From NCBI RefSeq assembly GCF_003202435.1, contig NZ_QJHK01000007.1, positions 62,001 through 126,000 of the forward strand: a DNA stretch of 64,000 nt, written 5' to 3'. Below are positions 1 to 9,015 of this stretch, piece after piece (positions within the stretch are counted from its first letter, which is position 1; the number at the start of each line of letters is the position of its first letter). The notes beneath the pieces were generated by a model. It was not told the DNA's origin. It worked only from the letters and a program-made list of their open reading frames with translations, and searched no databases. The translations under genes and the position numbers were made by a program. Source of the stretch: Flavobacterium cheongpyeongense. Its GTDB lineage: Bacteria; Bacteroidota; Bacteroidia; Flavobacteriales; Flavobacteriaceae.

Positions 1-362
1 CAGATTGTTACTATATGGATATGCTCACGCTTTATATCGGAGTGTTTGAATACTGCAAAAGGCTGCTGCCCGTATCCCATTTCCTTCATGTATTGCTCTG
101 CTATTGCGATAAATCTGTCATCGCTGACATTATCTTTTGGGTCAGGGTTAAGTGAAATATGAAGTACGGGTTTTTCCGTATTACGGTTGGCCAATATATA
201 AGGTTCAAAAGACTGTGCTAACTGTGCCGCTGAATATATACCGCCTGGTGTTTCAATCATCTTGTTGGTAAACAGGACCTGTGCTTTTTCTTTTTGTACT
301 TTGATCTGATTGTATGCCAATGCACCATAAAGATTGCTGCCTCTGCCAATTTTCGCTATCAT
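1..362 (-). CDS. mobB: Relaxase/mobilisation nuclease MobB (5' part, runs off the left edge)
   Basis: This is the N-terminal 120 residues of a relaxase of the Bacteroidetes conjugative transposon type. The protein starts MIAKIGRGSNLYGALAYNQ, typical of this family, and near the window edge has KREHIHIVTI, whose paired histidines match the metal-binding HxH of relaxases. The enzyme is expected to nick one strand at oriT and stay attached to the transferred DNA. The ATG lies 1 nt after the stop codon of mobA on the same strand, so the two are translationally coupled. The C-terminal part is outside the window and its integrity cannot be judged. Confidence 0.9.
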   Translation of the reverse strand, partial: MIAKIGRGSNLYGALAYNQIKVQKEKAQVLFTNKMIETPGGIYSAAQLAQSFEPYILANRNTEKPVLHISLNPDPKDNVSDDRFIAIAEQYMKEMGYGQQPFAVFKHSDIKREHIHIVTI

Positions 363-363
363 T

Positions 364-801
364 TTAAGGGTGGTTTTTAAAATGTTTTTCCTCAAATTCC
401 TGTACAATCAGGATAATTTTTTGGCACAATGCGGCAAATTCGGCAGTCTGTTTTTCCAACTTGTACAAGTATGCTGCCGCCTTTTTCTCCGAAAAATTAC
501 GGTACAAAAGTTTCACGACCTGATTATAATTTACTCCTACTGACCGGAACTGACTGTGCAATGTGGTCAGCCGCATATAAAAATCAACTGTTCCCTTGTC
601 TATTTTAACTGTCTTGACTTCTTTTCCAAATAAAAGGGATATAATAAATTTTGCCTTATTGTGCATTCCTGACGATTCATATAGCGATAACAGTTTCGCA
701 TTTTCCTTTTCAGTCAAACGAAAAACATGTCTGTGTATACTGGGATCAATTTTCGGATTCCTGCCCCCTTTGCCGCCTCTTCTTTTATTTTCTTCTTTCA
801 T
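364..801 (-). CDS. mobA: Mobilisation accessory protein MobA
   Basis: A basic protein of 145 residues that begins with a Lys/Arg/Gly-rich tail and contains an HVFRLTEKENAKLL segment, as in small relaxosome proteins that carry ribbon-helix-helix-type DNA binding in front of a helical region. Such proteins bind oriT and help the relaxase nick. It precedes mobB directly and diverges from the tra operon; its promoter and oriT must lie in the structured intergenic stretch that starts 60 nt upstream of its start. Family assignment is from composition, order and partial motif recognition. Confidence 0.8.
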   Translation of the reverse strand: MKEENKRRGGKGGRNPKIDPSIHRHVFRLTEKENAKLLSLYESSGMHNKAKFIISLLFGKEVKTVKIDKGTVDFYMRLTTLHSQFRSVGVNYNQVVKLLYRNFSEKKAAAYLYKLEKQTAEFAALCQKIILIVQEFEEKHFKNHP

Positions 802-860
802 CTCAAATCAATTATAACTTCTGCAATAAAACCTGACTCCGGAAGGTTTTTCCAGCCCCC

Positions 861-960
861 GGAAGGGCAAGTTGTTTTGGGGCACGAATTCAATTTCGAG
901 TGCCTCAAAACACAACTTGCCGTGTTCTGGCGAACACAAAAATCCGCCCTTCGGGACGGA
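861..960. other. Candidate origin of transfer: three consecutive inverted repeats
   Basis: Three adjacent hairpins can be read here. The first is long and imperfect: GGCAAGTTG (866-874) and TTTTGGGGCAC (875-885) pair with the reverse complements in 899-920, with a 2-nt bulge on the right arm and one mismatch, closed by CGAA/TTCG. The second is perfect: GTGTTC (922-927) and GAACAC (932-937) around TGGC. The third is TCCGCCC/GGGaCGGA (943-960). The site lies between divergent mob and tra genes, where oriT is usually found in Bacteroidetes elements. The nick position is not identified. Confidence 0.55.
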
Positions 961-1052
961 TTAAATATAGAAGGAAAGACAGCTTGACGCTGTCCTCTTT
1001 ATTGCCAGAAATATTTATTTGTTTTTGCATAAGTCCGTTAGTAAAAATCACA

Positions 1053-1420
1053 GTACAAAAGAAAGTACTCTCTGTCAAAGTACTATAAGTCAGCAGAGTA
1101 CCGAAAAAAGTCTTTGAACGCCAATTAGTGCCAGCTAAAATGAAGCACATATATACCTGCATTTCTTTGTATGTGCAAAAAGGCGCAGGGATGTAAGTAT
1201 GTTGGGATGTAATTTATCAATTATATATGCACCTGCACATGCCCAGATTTACAGATTTGGGTTTATATATAAATAAGATCACAAATATCTGCCAATGTAC
1301 ATAACTCACTAAAAATGCATCAACATTGGTGAGTACCTAAATACCGCATCATGTACATATACGGCCAAGTGCATAAGTACACACTGAAAGGTCCACCTGG
1401 GTACTTACAACTGCGCGTAC
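1053..1420. repeat. GTAC-rich leader between oriT candidate and traA
   Basis: Ten copies of the palindrome GTAC occur at 1053, 1065, 1080, 1098, 1297, 1333, 1353, 1377, 1401 and 1417. Chance would give one or two in this length. The stretch has no credible gene and contains several start-like and TATA-like tracts. It may be the control region of the tra operon, with the repeats as binding sites, but no regulator is identified in the window. Confidence 0.4.
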
Positions 1421-1450
1421 AGATATAAGTAAATATTAAATAACATAAAA

Positions 1451-2218
1451 ATGAAAACAGAAAACCAACCCGTATTCGTTGCCTTTTCCTCCCAAAAGGG
1501 GGGTGTGGGCAAAAGCACCTTTACGGCACTTGCCGCCAGTACCCTGCATTACCGCCTTGGCTACAATGTGGCGGTATTCGATGCCGACTTCCCGCAGCAT
1601 AGTCTCATGAAAATGAAAGACCGGGATTTATCAATGGTCATGGAAAATGAGTTTTTGAAAAAGGCTGCCTTCAGGCAGTTTACAGCTATTGACAAGAAAG
1701 CTTATCCGATCTTTCAGCATAAAGCCGAAGGAGTGCTTCAGGCGGCACATGACTTTGTAGATTCTCTATCAGCTCCTGTTGATTATATTTTTTTTGATCT
1801 TCCGGGAACAGTAAACACTCCTGGCATTTTGAAAGCCCTTGCGGGTATGCATCACATTTTTACGCCGATCACAGCGGACCGTGTTGTGATGGAAAGCACC
1901 CTTATTTTTACCCAGCTTATGAAGGATGTTATTATGAAAAAAGGAGACACGTCCATAAAAACAATCAACCTGTTTTGGAATCAGGTGGACGGCCGTGAAC
2001 GCTCCCCTCTGTACGAGGTCTATAACAAACTTATTAATGAGCTAGGCTTAAGCCTAATGGACTGCCAGATCATGAACAGCACACGTTTTCGCAAAGAAAG
2101 CGAAGCAGATGCAAAAACTGTTTTTCGTTCCACCCTAATGCCTCCTGATGAACGGCTGATGAGCACGTGCCGTCTGGACCAGTTTATGACAGAATTTTTA
2201 CGAATCACTCAATTATAG
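1451..2218 (+). CDS. traA: TraA, ParA-family ATPase of the tra operon
   Basis: A ParA/MinD-type P-loop ATPase of 255 residues. The deviant Walker A is SSQKGGVGKST near residues 13-23, followed by the DADFPQHS switch and the FFDLPGT Walker B region. In Bacteroidetes conjugative elements this is always the first tra gene. It is thought to act in element maintenance or in positioning the transfer machinery rather than in the secretion channel. It follows the GTAC-rich leader and is followed by traB after 4 nt, so the two are co-transcribed. Confidence 0.88.
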   Translation: MKTENQPVFVAFSSQKGGVGKSTFTALAASTLHYRLGYNVAVFDADFPQHSLMKMKDRDLSMVMENEFLKKAAFRQFTAIDKKAYPIFQHKAEGVLQAAHDFVDSLSAPVDYIFFDLPGTVNTPGILKALAGMHHIFTPITADRVVMESTLIFTQLMKDVIMKKGDTSIKTINLFWNQVDGRERSPLYEVYNKLINELGLSLMDCQIMNSTRFRKESEADAKTVFRSTLMPPDERLMSTCRLDQFMTEFLRITQL

Positions 2219-2222
2219 CATC

Positions 2223-2639
2223 ATGGAAAAATACAATAACAAAAAAGCTATTCCTGAAATAGACGAAGAGATGATGATGAACCTCATGGTAGAGGGAGTA
2301 AAAAAAGAAGGTTTGCAGCTTCCTTCCGAGCAGCCTAAAGATGTTATAAAAAAGTCCAAGGAAAAATATTTTCCGAAAGAGCGCAGCAAAATCAAAAAAA
2401 CAGCTGAAGAAAATTACGAAAGTCTCTTTTTCAAAAAGTCGCAAACCAACGCCCGTGAAGGAAAAACAGTTTATATCCGGCCGGATTTTCATGAGAAGCT
2501 TACCCGTATCGTACAGGTTATTGGAGAGGATAAGATCAGCATTTACGCGTATCTGGACAATCTGCTCGAATATCATTTTCAGGAGTTTGGTGAGCAGATT
2601 ATCTCAAGTTTTAATGATAAGTACAAACCTATATTTTAA
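2223..2639 (+). CDS. traB: TraB-type protein (DUF3408)
   Basis: A charged 138-residue protein whose C-terminal half matches DUF3408. That half reads KTVYIRPDFHEKLTRI followed by an IYAYLDNLLEYHF helix, a ribbon-helix-helix-like arrangement. The N-terminal half is lysine-rich and probably disordered. In related elements it lies next to the ParA-like TraA, and a partner or DNA-binding role (as ParB partners ParA) is plausible but inferred. It is packed between traA and traD with gaps of 4 and 2 nt. Confidence 0.8.
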   Translation: MEKYNNKKAIPEIDEEMMMNLMVEGVKKEGLQLPSEQPKDVIKKSKEKYFPKERSKIKKTAEENYESLFFKKSQTNAREGKTVYIRPDFHEKLTRIVQVIGEDKISIYAYLDNLLEYHFQEFGEQIISSFNDKYKPIF

Positions 2640-2641
2640 TT

Positions 2642-3274
2642 ATGGAAACGTTAATTTTGATATGCCTTTTGGCTGTAATGGCCCTACTCCTGCATGATAA
2701 AATTAGTATTCGGATACGGAAAAAGGAAAAACCTGTTCGCGGGAAACCCAATCATCAACTGCCGAATGTTATGGGACAGCCTAAAACGGTACAACGCCTT
2801 TCGACGCCAAAGTGTGCCGCTGAGCCTCCAAACAGCAACAAGAAACAACAAACCGATAATTTTAATATTGAAATCGACAAAGAAGATTTCGATATAGATA
2901 ATCCGCAGGAAGAACTGGACGATGTTCTCAGAAATCAGCCCGATTTGGAAGAGGAAGAAGAAGAATGGAACGGCTATGGAATGTCGGCATGGAATGACGG
3001 TTTTGCCCAAGGGGTTACCTTCGAGGAACTAAGCGCTGTGGGGATGCTGCTGATAAAGGACAAGCTCGAGCCATCCCAAAAGGAAACAGCCATTGCATTA
3101 GTTCAAAAAATACAAGGAACCGAATTATTCAGCCTGCTGGAAAATTCCATGGAAAGTGCTTCCCGAAAAATAGCAGAGCTGCTGGACGGCAGCCTTTCCT
3201 CTGAAAAGGATTCCGGTTCTTCTTATCTGCGGAAAAATGATTTCAATGATTTTGATATTGGGGATTTTGTCTAA
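2642..3274 (+). CDS. traD: TraD-type conjugal transfer protein
   Basis: A 210-residue protein with one N-terminal hydrophobic segment (about residues 2-18), then a basic stretch, a very acidic linker with a run of glutamates near residue 100, and a helical C-terminal domain (GVTFEELSAVGMLL onward). The position between traB and traE, the length and the C-terminal domain fit the TraD family of Bacteroidetes transposons. The function is unknown; the layout suggests a membrane-tethered cytoplasmic accessory protein. The start overlaps no neighbour and lies 2 nt after traB. Confidence 0.7.
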   Translation: METLILICLLAVMALLLHDKISIRIRKKEKPVRGKPNHQLPNVMGQPKTVQRLSTPKCAAEPPNSNKKQQTDNFNIEIDKEDFDIDNPQEELDDVLRNQPDLEEEEEEWNGYGMSAWNDGFAQGVTFEELSAVGMLLIKDKLEPSQKETAIALVQKIQGTELFSLLENSMESASRKIAELLDGSLSSEKDSGSSYLRKNDFNDFDIGDFV

Positions 3275-3383
3275 GGACAAAACCCCCTTTATTATTTAAT
3301 GATTGATACATTCGGTAGTTTAAGTTTTAAAGGACACAAATACTTAGCTTTTTCGTTTGCGCTCAAATAACAAATTTTAATGT

Positions 3384-3414
3384 CGAAACACTGTCGTTTC
3401 GGCGTTTTTTTTTT
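3384..3414 (+). terminator. Hairpin and T-tract between traD and traE
   Basis: CGAAAC (3384-3389) pairs with GTTTCG (3396-3401) and is followed within 3 nt by a run of ten T (3405-3414). This is a plain intrinsic terminator or attenuator. It splits traA-B-D from the membrane-channel genes beginning with traE, so the downstream genes need their own promoter or read-through. The rest of 3275-3555 holds no gene. Confidence 0.7.
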
Positions 3415-3555
3415 GCCTGAAAATTACATTTTTCTACATCTGACTGCCAAGTAGTTCCACAGAAAGCCACTTCACTTCAGGCACTCAATTTTCATCACAC
3501 TTTTGTCGTCAGAGCCCGCATAGTGCGGGAAAACAGTAACAATCTAAAGTGTTTA

Positions 3556-3864
3556 ATGATGAAAAAACAGAGAAAAAAAATCCTGCAGGCAGCAATGTTA
3601 GTGCTGTCATCCTTACAGTTATCTGCGCAGGGAAACGGTACGGCAGGTATCACGGAAGCCACGCAGATGGTCACCTCTTATTTTGACCCTGCCACTCAGC
3701 TTATCTATGCCATAGGCGCAGTAGTAGGATTAATTGGCGGGGTTAAAGTGTATAACAAATTCAGCAGCGGGGACCCCGACACCTCAAAAACCGCGGCAAG
3801 CTGGTTCGGAGCCTGTATCTTCCTTATTGTAGCGGCTACCATACTGCGCTCCTTCTTCCTTTAA
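3556..3864 (+). CDS. traE: TraE, small membrane protein (DUF4134)
   Basis: A DUF4134 protein of about 102 residues. It has an N-terminal signal-like helix ending near SAQGNG, then two transmembrane helices, one at LIYAIGAVVGLIGGVKVY and one at the C-terminus. It is the counterpart of small inner-membrane VirB2/VirB3-type components of type IV secretion. Upstream in-frame codons exist from 3523, but they would put a non-hydrophobic 11-residue tail before the signal sequence, so the ATG pair at 3556/3559 is preferred. traF follows after 9 nt. Confidence 0.88.
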   Translation: MMKKQRKKILQAAMLVLSSLQLSAQGNGTAGITEATQMVTSYFDPATQLIYAIGAVVGLIGGVKVYNKFSSGDPDTSKTAASWFGACIFLIVAATILRSFFL

Positions 3865-3873
3865 CCCTGCACT

Positions 3874-4206
3874 ATGGATACGTACAACATCAACAAAGGT
3901 ATTGGAAGGACAGTCGAGTTCAGGGGGCTCAAGGCGCAGTACCTTTTCATTTTCGCAGGCGGACTGCTGGGAATACTTATCCTGGTCATGATCCTGTATA
4001 TGGCCGGAACCAGTTCTTATATCTGTCTTTTTCTTGGGGCAGGCGGTGCTTCGCTGATTGTGTGGCAGACCTTCTCGCTCAACAGAAAATACGGTGAACA
4101 CGGACTGATGAAAATCGGAGCAAAAAAAAGGCATCCCCGATACATCATCTGCCGAAAACCAGTACGTCGCTGCTTAAGGTCAACTCCTAAACCCACTACG
4201 GCATGA
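3874..4206 (+). CDS. traF: TraF, inner-membrane protein (DUF4133)
   Basis: A 110-residue DUF4133 protein. It begins with the family-typical INKGIGRTVEFRGLKAQY and continues with two adjacent transmembrane helices (about residues 25-65), then a basic tail. It resembles VirB3 in size, layout and position directly before the VirB4-like ATPase. Its stop codon overlaps the traG start (ATGA-type overlap at 4203-4206), showing tight coupling to the ATPase. Confidence 0.9.
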   Translation: MDTYNINKGIGRTVEFRGLKAQYLFIFAGGLLGILILVMILYMAGTSSYICLFLGAGGASLIVWQTFSLNRKYGEHGLMKIGAKKRHPRYIICRKPVRRCLRSTPKPTTA

Positions 4207-6707
4207 GAAATACAGCCAAGACCACAACACTGGAAAGCAGATTTCCACTGCTGGCAGTAGAGAACAACTGCATACTTTCCAAGGACGCCGATATTACTGC
4301 GTGCTTTGAAGTGCGGCTGCCCGAACTCTTCACGGTGGCCTCCGCCGAGTATGAGGCTATTCATTCTGCCTGGCATAAGGCCATTAAGACCCTACCAGAT
4401 TTCACGGTCGTCCATAAACAGGACTGGTACATCAGGGAAAATTATGATCCTGAATTAGATAAGGATGACCATAGTTTTCTGGCCAGGTCTTACCAGCGGC
4501 ACTTTAATGAGCGTCCGTTCCTGAACCATTACTGCTACCTGTTCCTGACCAAGACCACCAAAGAGCGCATGAGGATGCAGAGCAATTTCTCCTCGCTATG
4601 CAAAGGTACACTGATACCAAAGGAAATACGGGACAAAGAGACAATACATCGTTTTATGGAAGCCGTGGCGCAGTTTGAGCGCATTATAAACGATTGCGGA
4701 TTTGTCAAAATCAGTCGGATGAGTGAAGACGACATTGTTGGATCTGAAGACAGACAGGGACTGCTGGAACAGTACCTGACCCTGTCAAGGGAAACCGGAA
4801 CACCGCTGCAGGATATTGCCTTGGGCAGCGAAGAGGTCCGTGTGGGAAACAAAAGGCTGTGCCTGCATACCCTTTCTGACACCGACAACCTGCCCTCATC
4901 TGTATCGGCTGATACGCGATATGAAAAACTGTCAACCGACCGCAGTGACTGCCGTCTTTCTTTTGCCGCGCCTGTGGGACTGCTGCTGAACTGCAACCAC
5001 ATTTACAACCAGTACCTGTTTTTGGACAACAGCGAAGAGAATCTGCTGAAGTTTGAAAAGTCAGCCCGAAACATGCACTCGCTGGCACGATATAGCCGCG
5101 CGAACCAGATCAACAAAGAATGGATCGAACGCTATCTCAATGAGGCACATTCTTTTGGACTGTCTTCCATCCGCGCGCATTTCAATATCATGGCATGGTC
5201 GGACGACCCATCCGAGCTCAAACAGCTGAAGAACGACTGCGGGAGCGCACTCGCCCTTATGGAATGCAAGCCAAGGCATAACACGACTGATACCGCTACA
5301 CTGTATTGGGCGGGAATGCCAGGAAATGCGGGAGATTTCCCTAGCGAGGAAAGCTTTTACACTTTTATCGAGCCTGCTTTGTGTTTCTTCACAGAGGAAA
5401 CCAATTACCATAATTCGCCATCTCCTTTTGGTATCAAGATGGCGGACAGGCTTACAGGGAAACCGATCCATCTGGACATTTCGGACCTGCCGATGAAACG
5501 CGGTATTATTACCAACCGCAACAAGTTCATACTCGGCCCCTCGGGAAGCGGCAAATCTTTTTTTACCAACCATATGGTGAGGCAGTATTATGAGCAAGGG
5601 TCCCATGTATTGCTGGTGGATACCGGCAACTCGTATCAGGGTTTGTGCGAGCTTATCAAAGCAAAAACCAAAGGCGAAGACGGGGTCTATTTTACCTATA
5701 CCGAGGACAATCCCATTGCCTTTAATCCTTTTTATACCGACGACGGGGTTTTCGATATTGAAAAGAGGGAAAGCATCAAAACCCTCATACTGACCTTATG
5801 GAAACGTGATGACGAGCCTCCCACGCGCTCCGAAGAGGTGGCACTCTCCAATGCCGTGAGCGGCTATATTGAAAGGATCAGGCAACTTGATGCATTTCCT
5901 TCTTTTAATGGTTTTTACCGTTACGTAAAGGAGGATTTCCGTCAGGTATTGGAAGCAAAGCAGGTAAGGGAAAAAGACTTTGACCTAGCAAATTTCTTAA
6001 ATGTACTAGAGCCTTATTACCAAGGAGGCGAATACGATTACCTGCTGAATTCCGATAAACAGCTCGACCTGCTCTCCAAACGTTTTATAGTGTTTGAAAT
6101 TGATGCAATCAAGGACCATAAAATCCTATTTCCAATCGTGACCATCATCATTATGGAAGTTTTCATCAATAAGATGCGCAGGCTTAAAGGTATCCGCAAA
6201 CTGATCCTGATTGAAGAGGCATGGAAAGCGATTGCCAAGGAAGGAATGGCCGAATACCTCAAGTATCTTTTCAAGACTGTCCGCAAGTTCTTTGGAGAGG
6301 CCATTGTAGTGACCCAGGAAGTTGATGATATTATTAAGTCCCCTATTGTCAAGGAAAGCATCATCAACAATTCGGACTGCAAGATACTGCTTGACCAGCG
6401 CAAATATATGAACAAGTTTGATGACATCCAGGCCATGTTGGGGCTGACCGATAAGGAAAAGGCCCAGGTGCTTTCCATTAATATGAACAATGATCCATCA
6501 CGCCTTTACAAGGAAGTATGGATCGGACTTGGCGGAACGCACTCCGCGGTCTATGCCACAGAAGTCAGCCTCGAAGAGTATTACGCCTACACAACCGAAG
6601 AAACCGAAAAACTGGAAGTGATGCAGCTTGCCTCGGAACTTGGGGGAAATGTAGAGCTCGCCATCAAGCAGATAGCCATAAGGAGGCGCGAGCACGAAAA
6701 TCCATAA
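4203..6707 (+). CDS. traG: TraG, VirB4-like conjugation ATPase
   Basis: This 834-residue protein is the motor ATPase of the transfer apparatus. The N-terminal half (about residues 1-430) is the TraG N-terminal domain of Bacteroidetes elements. The C-terminal half is a P-loop ATPase with Walker A GPSGSGKS at 445-452 and Walker B LILIEEAW at 667-674. The length is normal and the frame is intact. It energises pilus or channel assembly at the cytoplasmic membrane. It overlaps traF by 4 nt and is separated from traI by 26 nt. Confidence 0.95.
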   Translation: MRNTAKTTTLESRFPLLAVENNCILSKDADITACFEVRLPELFTVASAEYEAIHSAWHKAIKTLPDFTVVHKQDWYIRENYDPELDKDDHSFLARSYQRHFNERPFLNHYCYLFLTKTTKERMRMQSNFSSLCKGTLIPKEIRDKETIHRFMEAVAQFERIINDCGFVKISRMSEDDIVGSEDRQGLLEQYLTLSRETGTPLQDIALGSEEVRVGNKRLCLHTLSDTDNLPSSVSADTRYEKLSTDRSDCRLSFAAPVGLLLNCNHIYNQYLFLDNSEENLLKFEKSARNMHSLARYSRANQINKEWIERYLNEAHSFGLSSIRAHFNIMAWSDDPSELKQLKNDCGSALALMECKPRHNTTDTATLYWAGMPGNAGDFPSEESFYTFIEPALCFFTEETNYHNSPSPFGIKMADRLTGKPIHLDISDLPMKRGIITNRNKFILGPSGSGKSFFTNHMVRQYYEQGSHVLLVDTGNSYQGLCELIKAKTKGEDGVYFTYTEDNPIAFNPFYTDDGVFDIEKRESIKTLILTLWKRDDEPPTRSEEVALSNAVSGYIERIRQLDAFPSFNGFYRYVKEDFRQVLEAKQVREKDFDLANFLNVLEPYYQGGEYDYLLNSDKQLDLLSKRFIVFEIDAIKDHKILFPIVTIIIMEVFINKMRRLKGIRKLILIEEAWKAIAKEGMAEYLKYLFKTVRKFFGEAIVVTQEVDDIIKSPIVKESIINNSDCKILLDQRKYMNKFDDIQAMLGLTDKEKAQVLSINMNNDPSRLYKEVWIGLGGTHSAVYATEVSLEEYYAYTTEETEKLEVMQLASELGGNVELAIKQIAIRRREHENP

Positions 6708-6733
6708 TTAGTAATAATTCTAAATCTATAAAA

Positions 6734-7366
6734 ATGAAAAAAATATTATTTATGGTGTCTGCGGCAATTATGCTTGCCGCTGCACCATCAGCAAAAGCGC
6801 AGTTCGTGGTTACCGACCCGGCCAACCTGGCCTCGGGGATTCTCAACAGCGCAAACGAAATCATACAGACTTCCTCTACGGTAAGCAATGTAGTTAAAAA
6901 CTTCAAGGAAGTCGAAAAGGTGTATAAGCAGGGCAAGGAATATTATGACAAGCTGCAGGCCATTAATAATCTGGTAAAAGACGCACGCAAGGTACAGCAG
7001 ACAGTACTCTTGGTGGGCGATGTATCGGAAATGTATGTACAGAATTTCGGCAGGATGCTCAGTGACCCTAACTTTTCGGCACGAGAACTAACCGCAATTG
7101 CCAAGGGGTATTCGGCGCTGCTGGGAGAAAGTACCGAGCTTTTAAAAGAACTCAAGCAGATTGTAACCTCATCAAGCTTGTCGCTCAGTGATAAGGAACG
7201 AATGGACATTGTTGACCGCGTATACAAGGAGGTAAAAGAATACCATAGCCTGGTGCGCTACTATACCAACAAGAATATTTCGGTCAGCATCCTGAGGGCT
7301 AAAAAGCAGAACAGCACCAAAAGGGTGCTTGAGCTTTACGGCACTCCTGACCAAAAATACTGGTGA
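6734..7366 (+). CDS. traI: TraI, exported coiled-coil protein (DUF4141)
   Basis: A 210-residue DUF4141 protein with a classical signal peptide (MKKILFMVSAAIMLAAAPSAKA) and a helical, coiled-coil-prone body. It resembles VirB5/TraC-type periplasmic components of type IV secretion. The reading frame is open upstream to 6518, inside traG, but only the ATG at 6734 gives a signal peptide, so that start is used. The stop is 1 nt before the traJ start. Confidence 0.88.
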   Translation: MKKILFMVSAAIMLAAAPSAKAQFVVTDPANLASGILNSANEIIQTSSTVSNVVKNFKEVEKVYKQGKEYYDKLQAINNLVKDARKVQQTVLLVGDVSEMYVQNFGRMLSDPNFSARELTAIAKGYSALLGESTELLKELKQIVTSSSLSLSDKERMDIVDRVYKEVKEYHSLVRYYTNKNISVSILRAKKQNSTKRVLELYGTPDQKYW

Positions 7367-7367
7367 A

Positions 7368-8363
7368 ATGGAATTTAATAATCTTCACCAGGTCCTCCGC
7401 TCACTTTATGATGAGATGCTGCCACTCTCCGCCGATATGGCGGCGGTGGCCAAGGGACTTGCAGGACTCGGGGCACTGTTTTTTGTAGCCATAAAAGTAT
7501 GGCAGGCGCTCAGCCGTGCAGAACCTATTGATGTATACCCGCTGCTGAGACCTTTTGCGCTGGGACTCTGCATCATGTTTTTTCCAACTATGGTCTTGGG
7601 CACAATCAATGCCGTATTAAGCCCGATAGTGCAGGGAACGCACAGCATTCTGGAAGACCAGGTATTGGACCTGAACGATCTGCAGGCAAAAAAAGACCAG
7701 CTGGAGCATGAGGCGATGATCCGCAATCCCGAGACAGCCTATATGGTATCGGACGCGGAGTTCGACAAAAAACTCGACGAGCTGGGCTGGTCGCCTTCGG
7801 ATATCGGGACTATGGCAGGAATGTATATGGACAGGCAGACCTATCAGATAGAGAAAATAATAAAAGAATGGTTTCGCAACCTGCTTGAAATACTGTTTCA
7901 GGCTGCAGCGCTGGTTATCGATACCATACGGACTTTCTTTCTGATCGTTCTCTCGATCCTTGGCCCTATTGCATTTGCCATATCAGTCTGGGACGGCTTT
8001 GAGTCAACACTCACCCAGTGGATTACCCGTTACGTCAGCGTTTATCTCTGGCTTCCCGTAGCGGACCTGTTCAGCTCAATGCTGGCCAGGATCCAGTCAC
8101 TGATCATTGAAAGGGACATTGAAATGCTTGCTGATCCCGCTTTTATTCCCGACACCTCAAACACCGTGTACATCATTTTTATGATCATCGGTATCGTGGG
8201 TTATTTTACTATTCCGACGGTGACAGGCTGGATTATACAGGCAGGAGGCGCAGGAAACTTTTCACGAAACGTTCACCAGACTGCCATGAAATCCGGAAAT
8301 ATCGCAGGCGCCGGAGCAGGATCGGCCGCTGGCAACATTGCCGGAAGGCTGATCAATAAATAA
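7368..8363 (+). CDS. traJ: TraJ, polytopic VirB6-like membrane protein
   Basis: A 331-residue integral membrane protein with several hydrophobic helices (for example LAGLGALFFVAIKVWQAL, ALGLCIMFFPTMVLGTI and IIFMIIGIVGYFTIPTVTG) and a Gly/Ala-rich C-terminus. This is the TraJ family, the functional equivalent of VirB6 in the inner-membrane channel. An upstream in-frame ATG at 7329 would lie within traI; the ATG at 7368, 1 nt after the traI stop, fits the family start MEFNNLHQVLRSLYDEMLPL. Confidence 0.9.
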   Translation: MEFNNLHQVLRSLYDEMLPLSADMAAVAKGLAGLGALFFVAIKVWQALSRAEPIDVYPLLRPFALGLCIMFFPTMVLGTINAVLSPIVQGTHSILEDQVLDLNDLQAKKDQLEHEAMIRNPETAYMVSDAEFDKKLDELGWSPSDIGTMAGMYMDRQTYQIEKIIKEWFRNLLEILFQAAALVIDTIRTFFLIVLSILGPIAFAISVWDGFESTLTQWITRYVSVYLWLPVADLFSSMLARIQSLIIERDIEMLADPAFIPDTSNTVYIIFMIIGIVGYFTIPTVTGWIIQAGGAGNFSRNVHQTAMKSGNIAGAGAGSAAGNIAGRLINK

Positions 8364-8381
8364 CTATAAATATTCAATAAA

Positions 8382-9005
8382 ATGGAATTTAAAACACTGA
8401 GAAATATAGAAAACAGTTTCCGGCAGATCAGGCTCTACGCCATCGTGTTTGCCGGGCTCTGTGCAACGGTGACCGGATACGCCCTTTGGAAATCGTACGG
8501 TTTTGCCGAGCTGCAGCGCCAGAAAATTTATGTGCTGGACAATGGCAAATCGCTCATGCTGGCACTTGCCCAGGACGCCTCGATCAACCGTCCGGTTGAA
8601 GCCCGCGAGCACGTAAGGCGCTTTCACGAGCTGTTCTTTACCCTGGCACCGGACAAAAATGCCATTGAAAGCAACATGAAAAGGGCATTTAACCTTGCCG
8701 ATAAAAGCGCCTTTGACTATTACAAGGACCTTTTGGAGAAAGGCTATTACAGCCGTATCATATCGGGCAATGTACAGCAGCGTATCGAGATAGACAGTGT
8801 GGTCTGCAATTTCGAGACGTATCCGTATGCGGTGAGAAGCTATGCCCGGCAGATTATAATACGTTCCAGCAATGTGACCCGGCGCAGTCTGGTTACATCC
8901 TGCCTACTGGTCAACTCGGTGCGTTCGGACAATAACCCTCAGGGCTTTACTATTGAAAAGTTTGCGGTGGTTGAAAACAGGGACATAGAAGTTATTGAAC
9001 GGTAA
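8382..9005 (+). CDS. traK: TraK, VirB8-like protein
   Basis: A 207-residue protein starting MEFKTLRNIENSFRQIRLYA, characteristic of TraK. It has a single N-terminal transmembrane helix (about residues 20-38) and a soluble periplasmic domain, the layout of VirB8 assembly factors. It probably bridges inner-membrane components and the TraM/TraN core. The frame is intact and the length normal. Confidence 0.92.
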   Translation: MEFKTLRNIENSFRQIRLYAIVFAGLCATVTGYALWKSYGFAELQRQKIYVLDNGKSLMLALAQDASINRPVEAREHVRRFHELFFTLAPDKNAIESNMKRAFNLADKSAFDYYKDLLEKGYYSRIISGNVQQRIEIDSVVCNFETYPYAVRSYARQIIIRSSNVTRRSLVTSCLLVNSVRSDNNPQGFTIEKFAVVENRDIEVIER

Positions 9006-9015
9006 AAAAAATCTC

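Noticed and set aside
6518..6733. Upstream extension of the TraI reading frame
   Set aside because: It lies inside traG and lacks a signal peptide; the ATG at 6734 starts a normal signal sequence.
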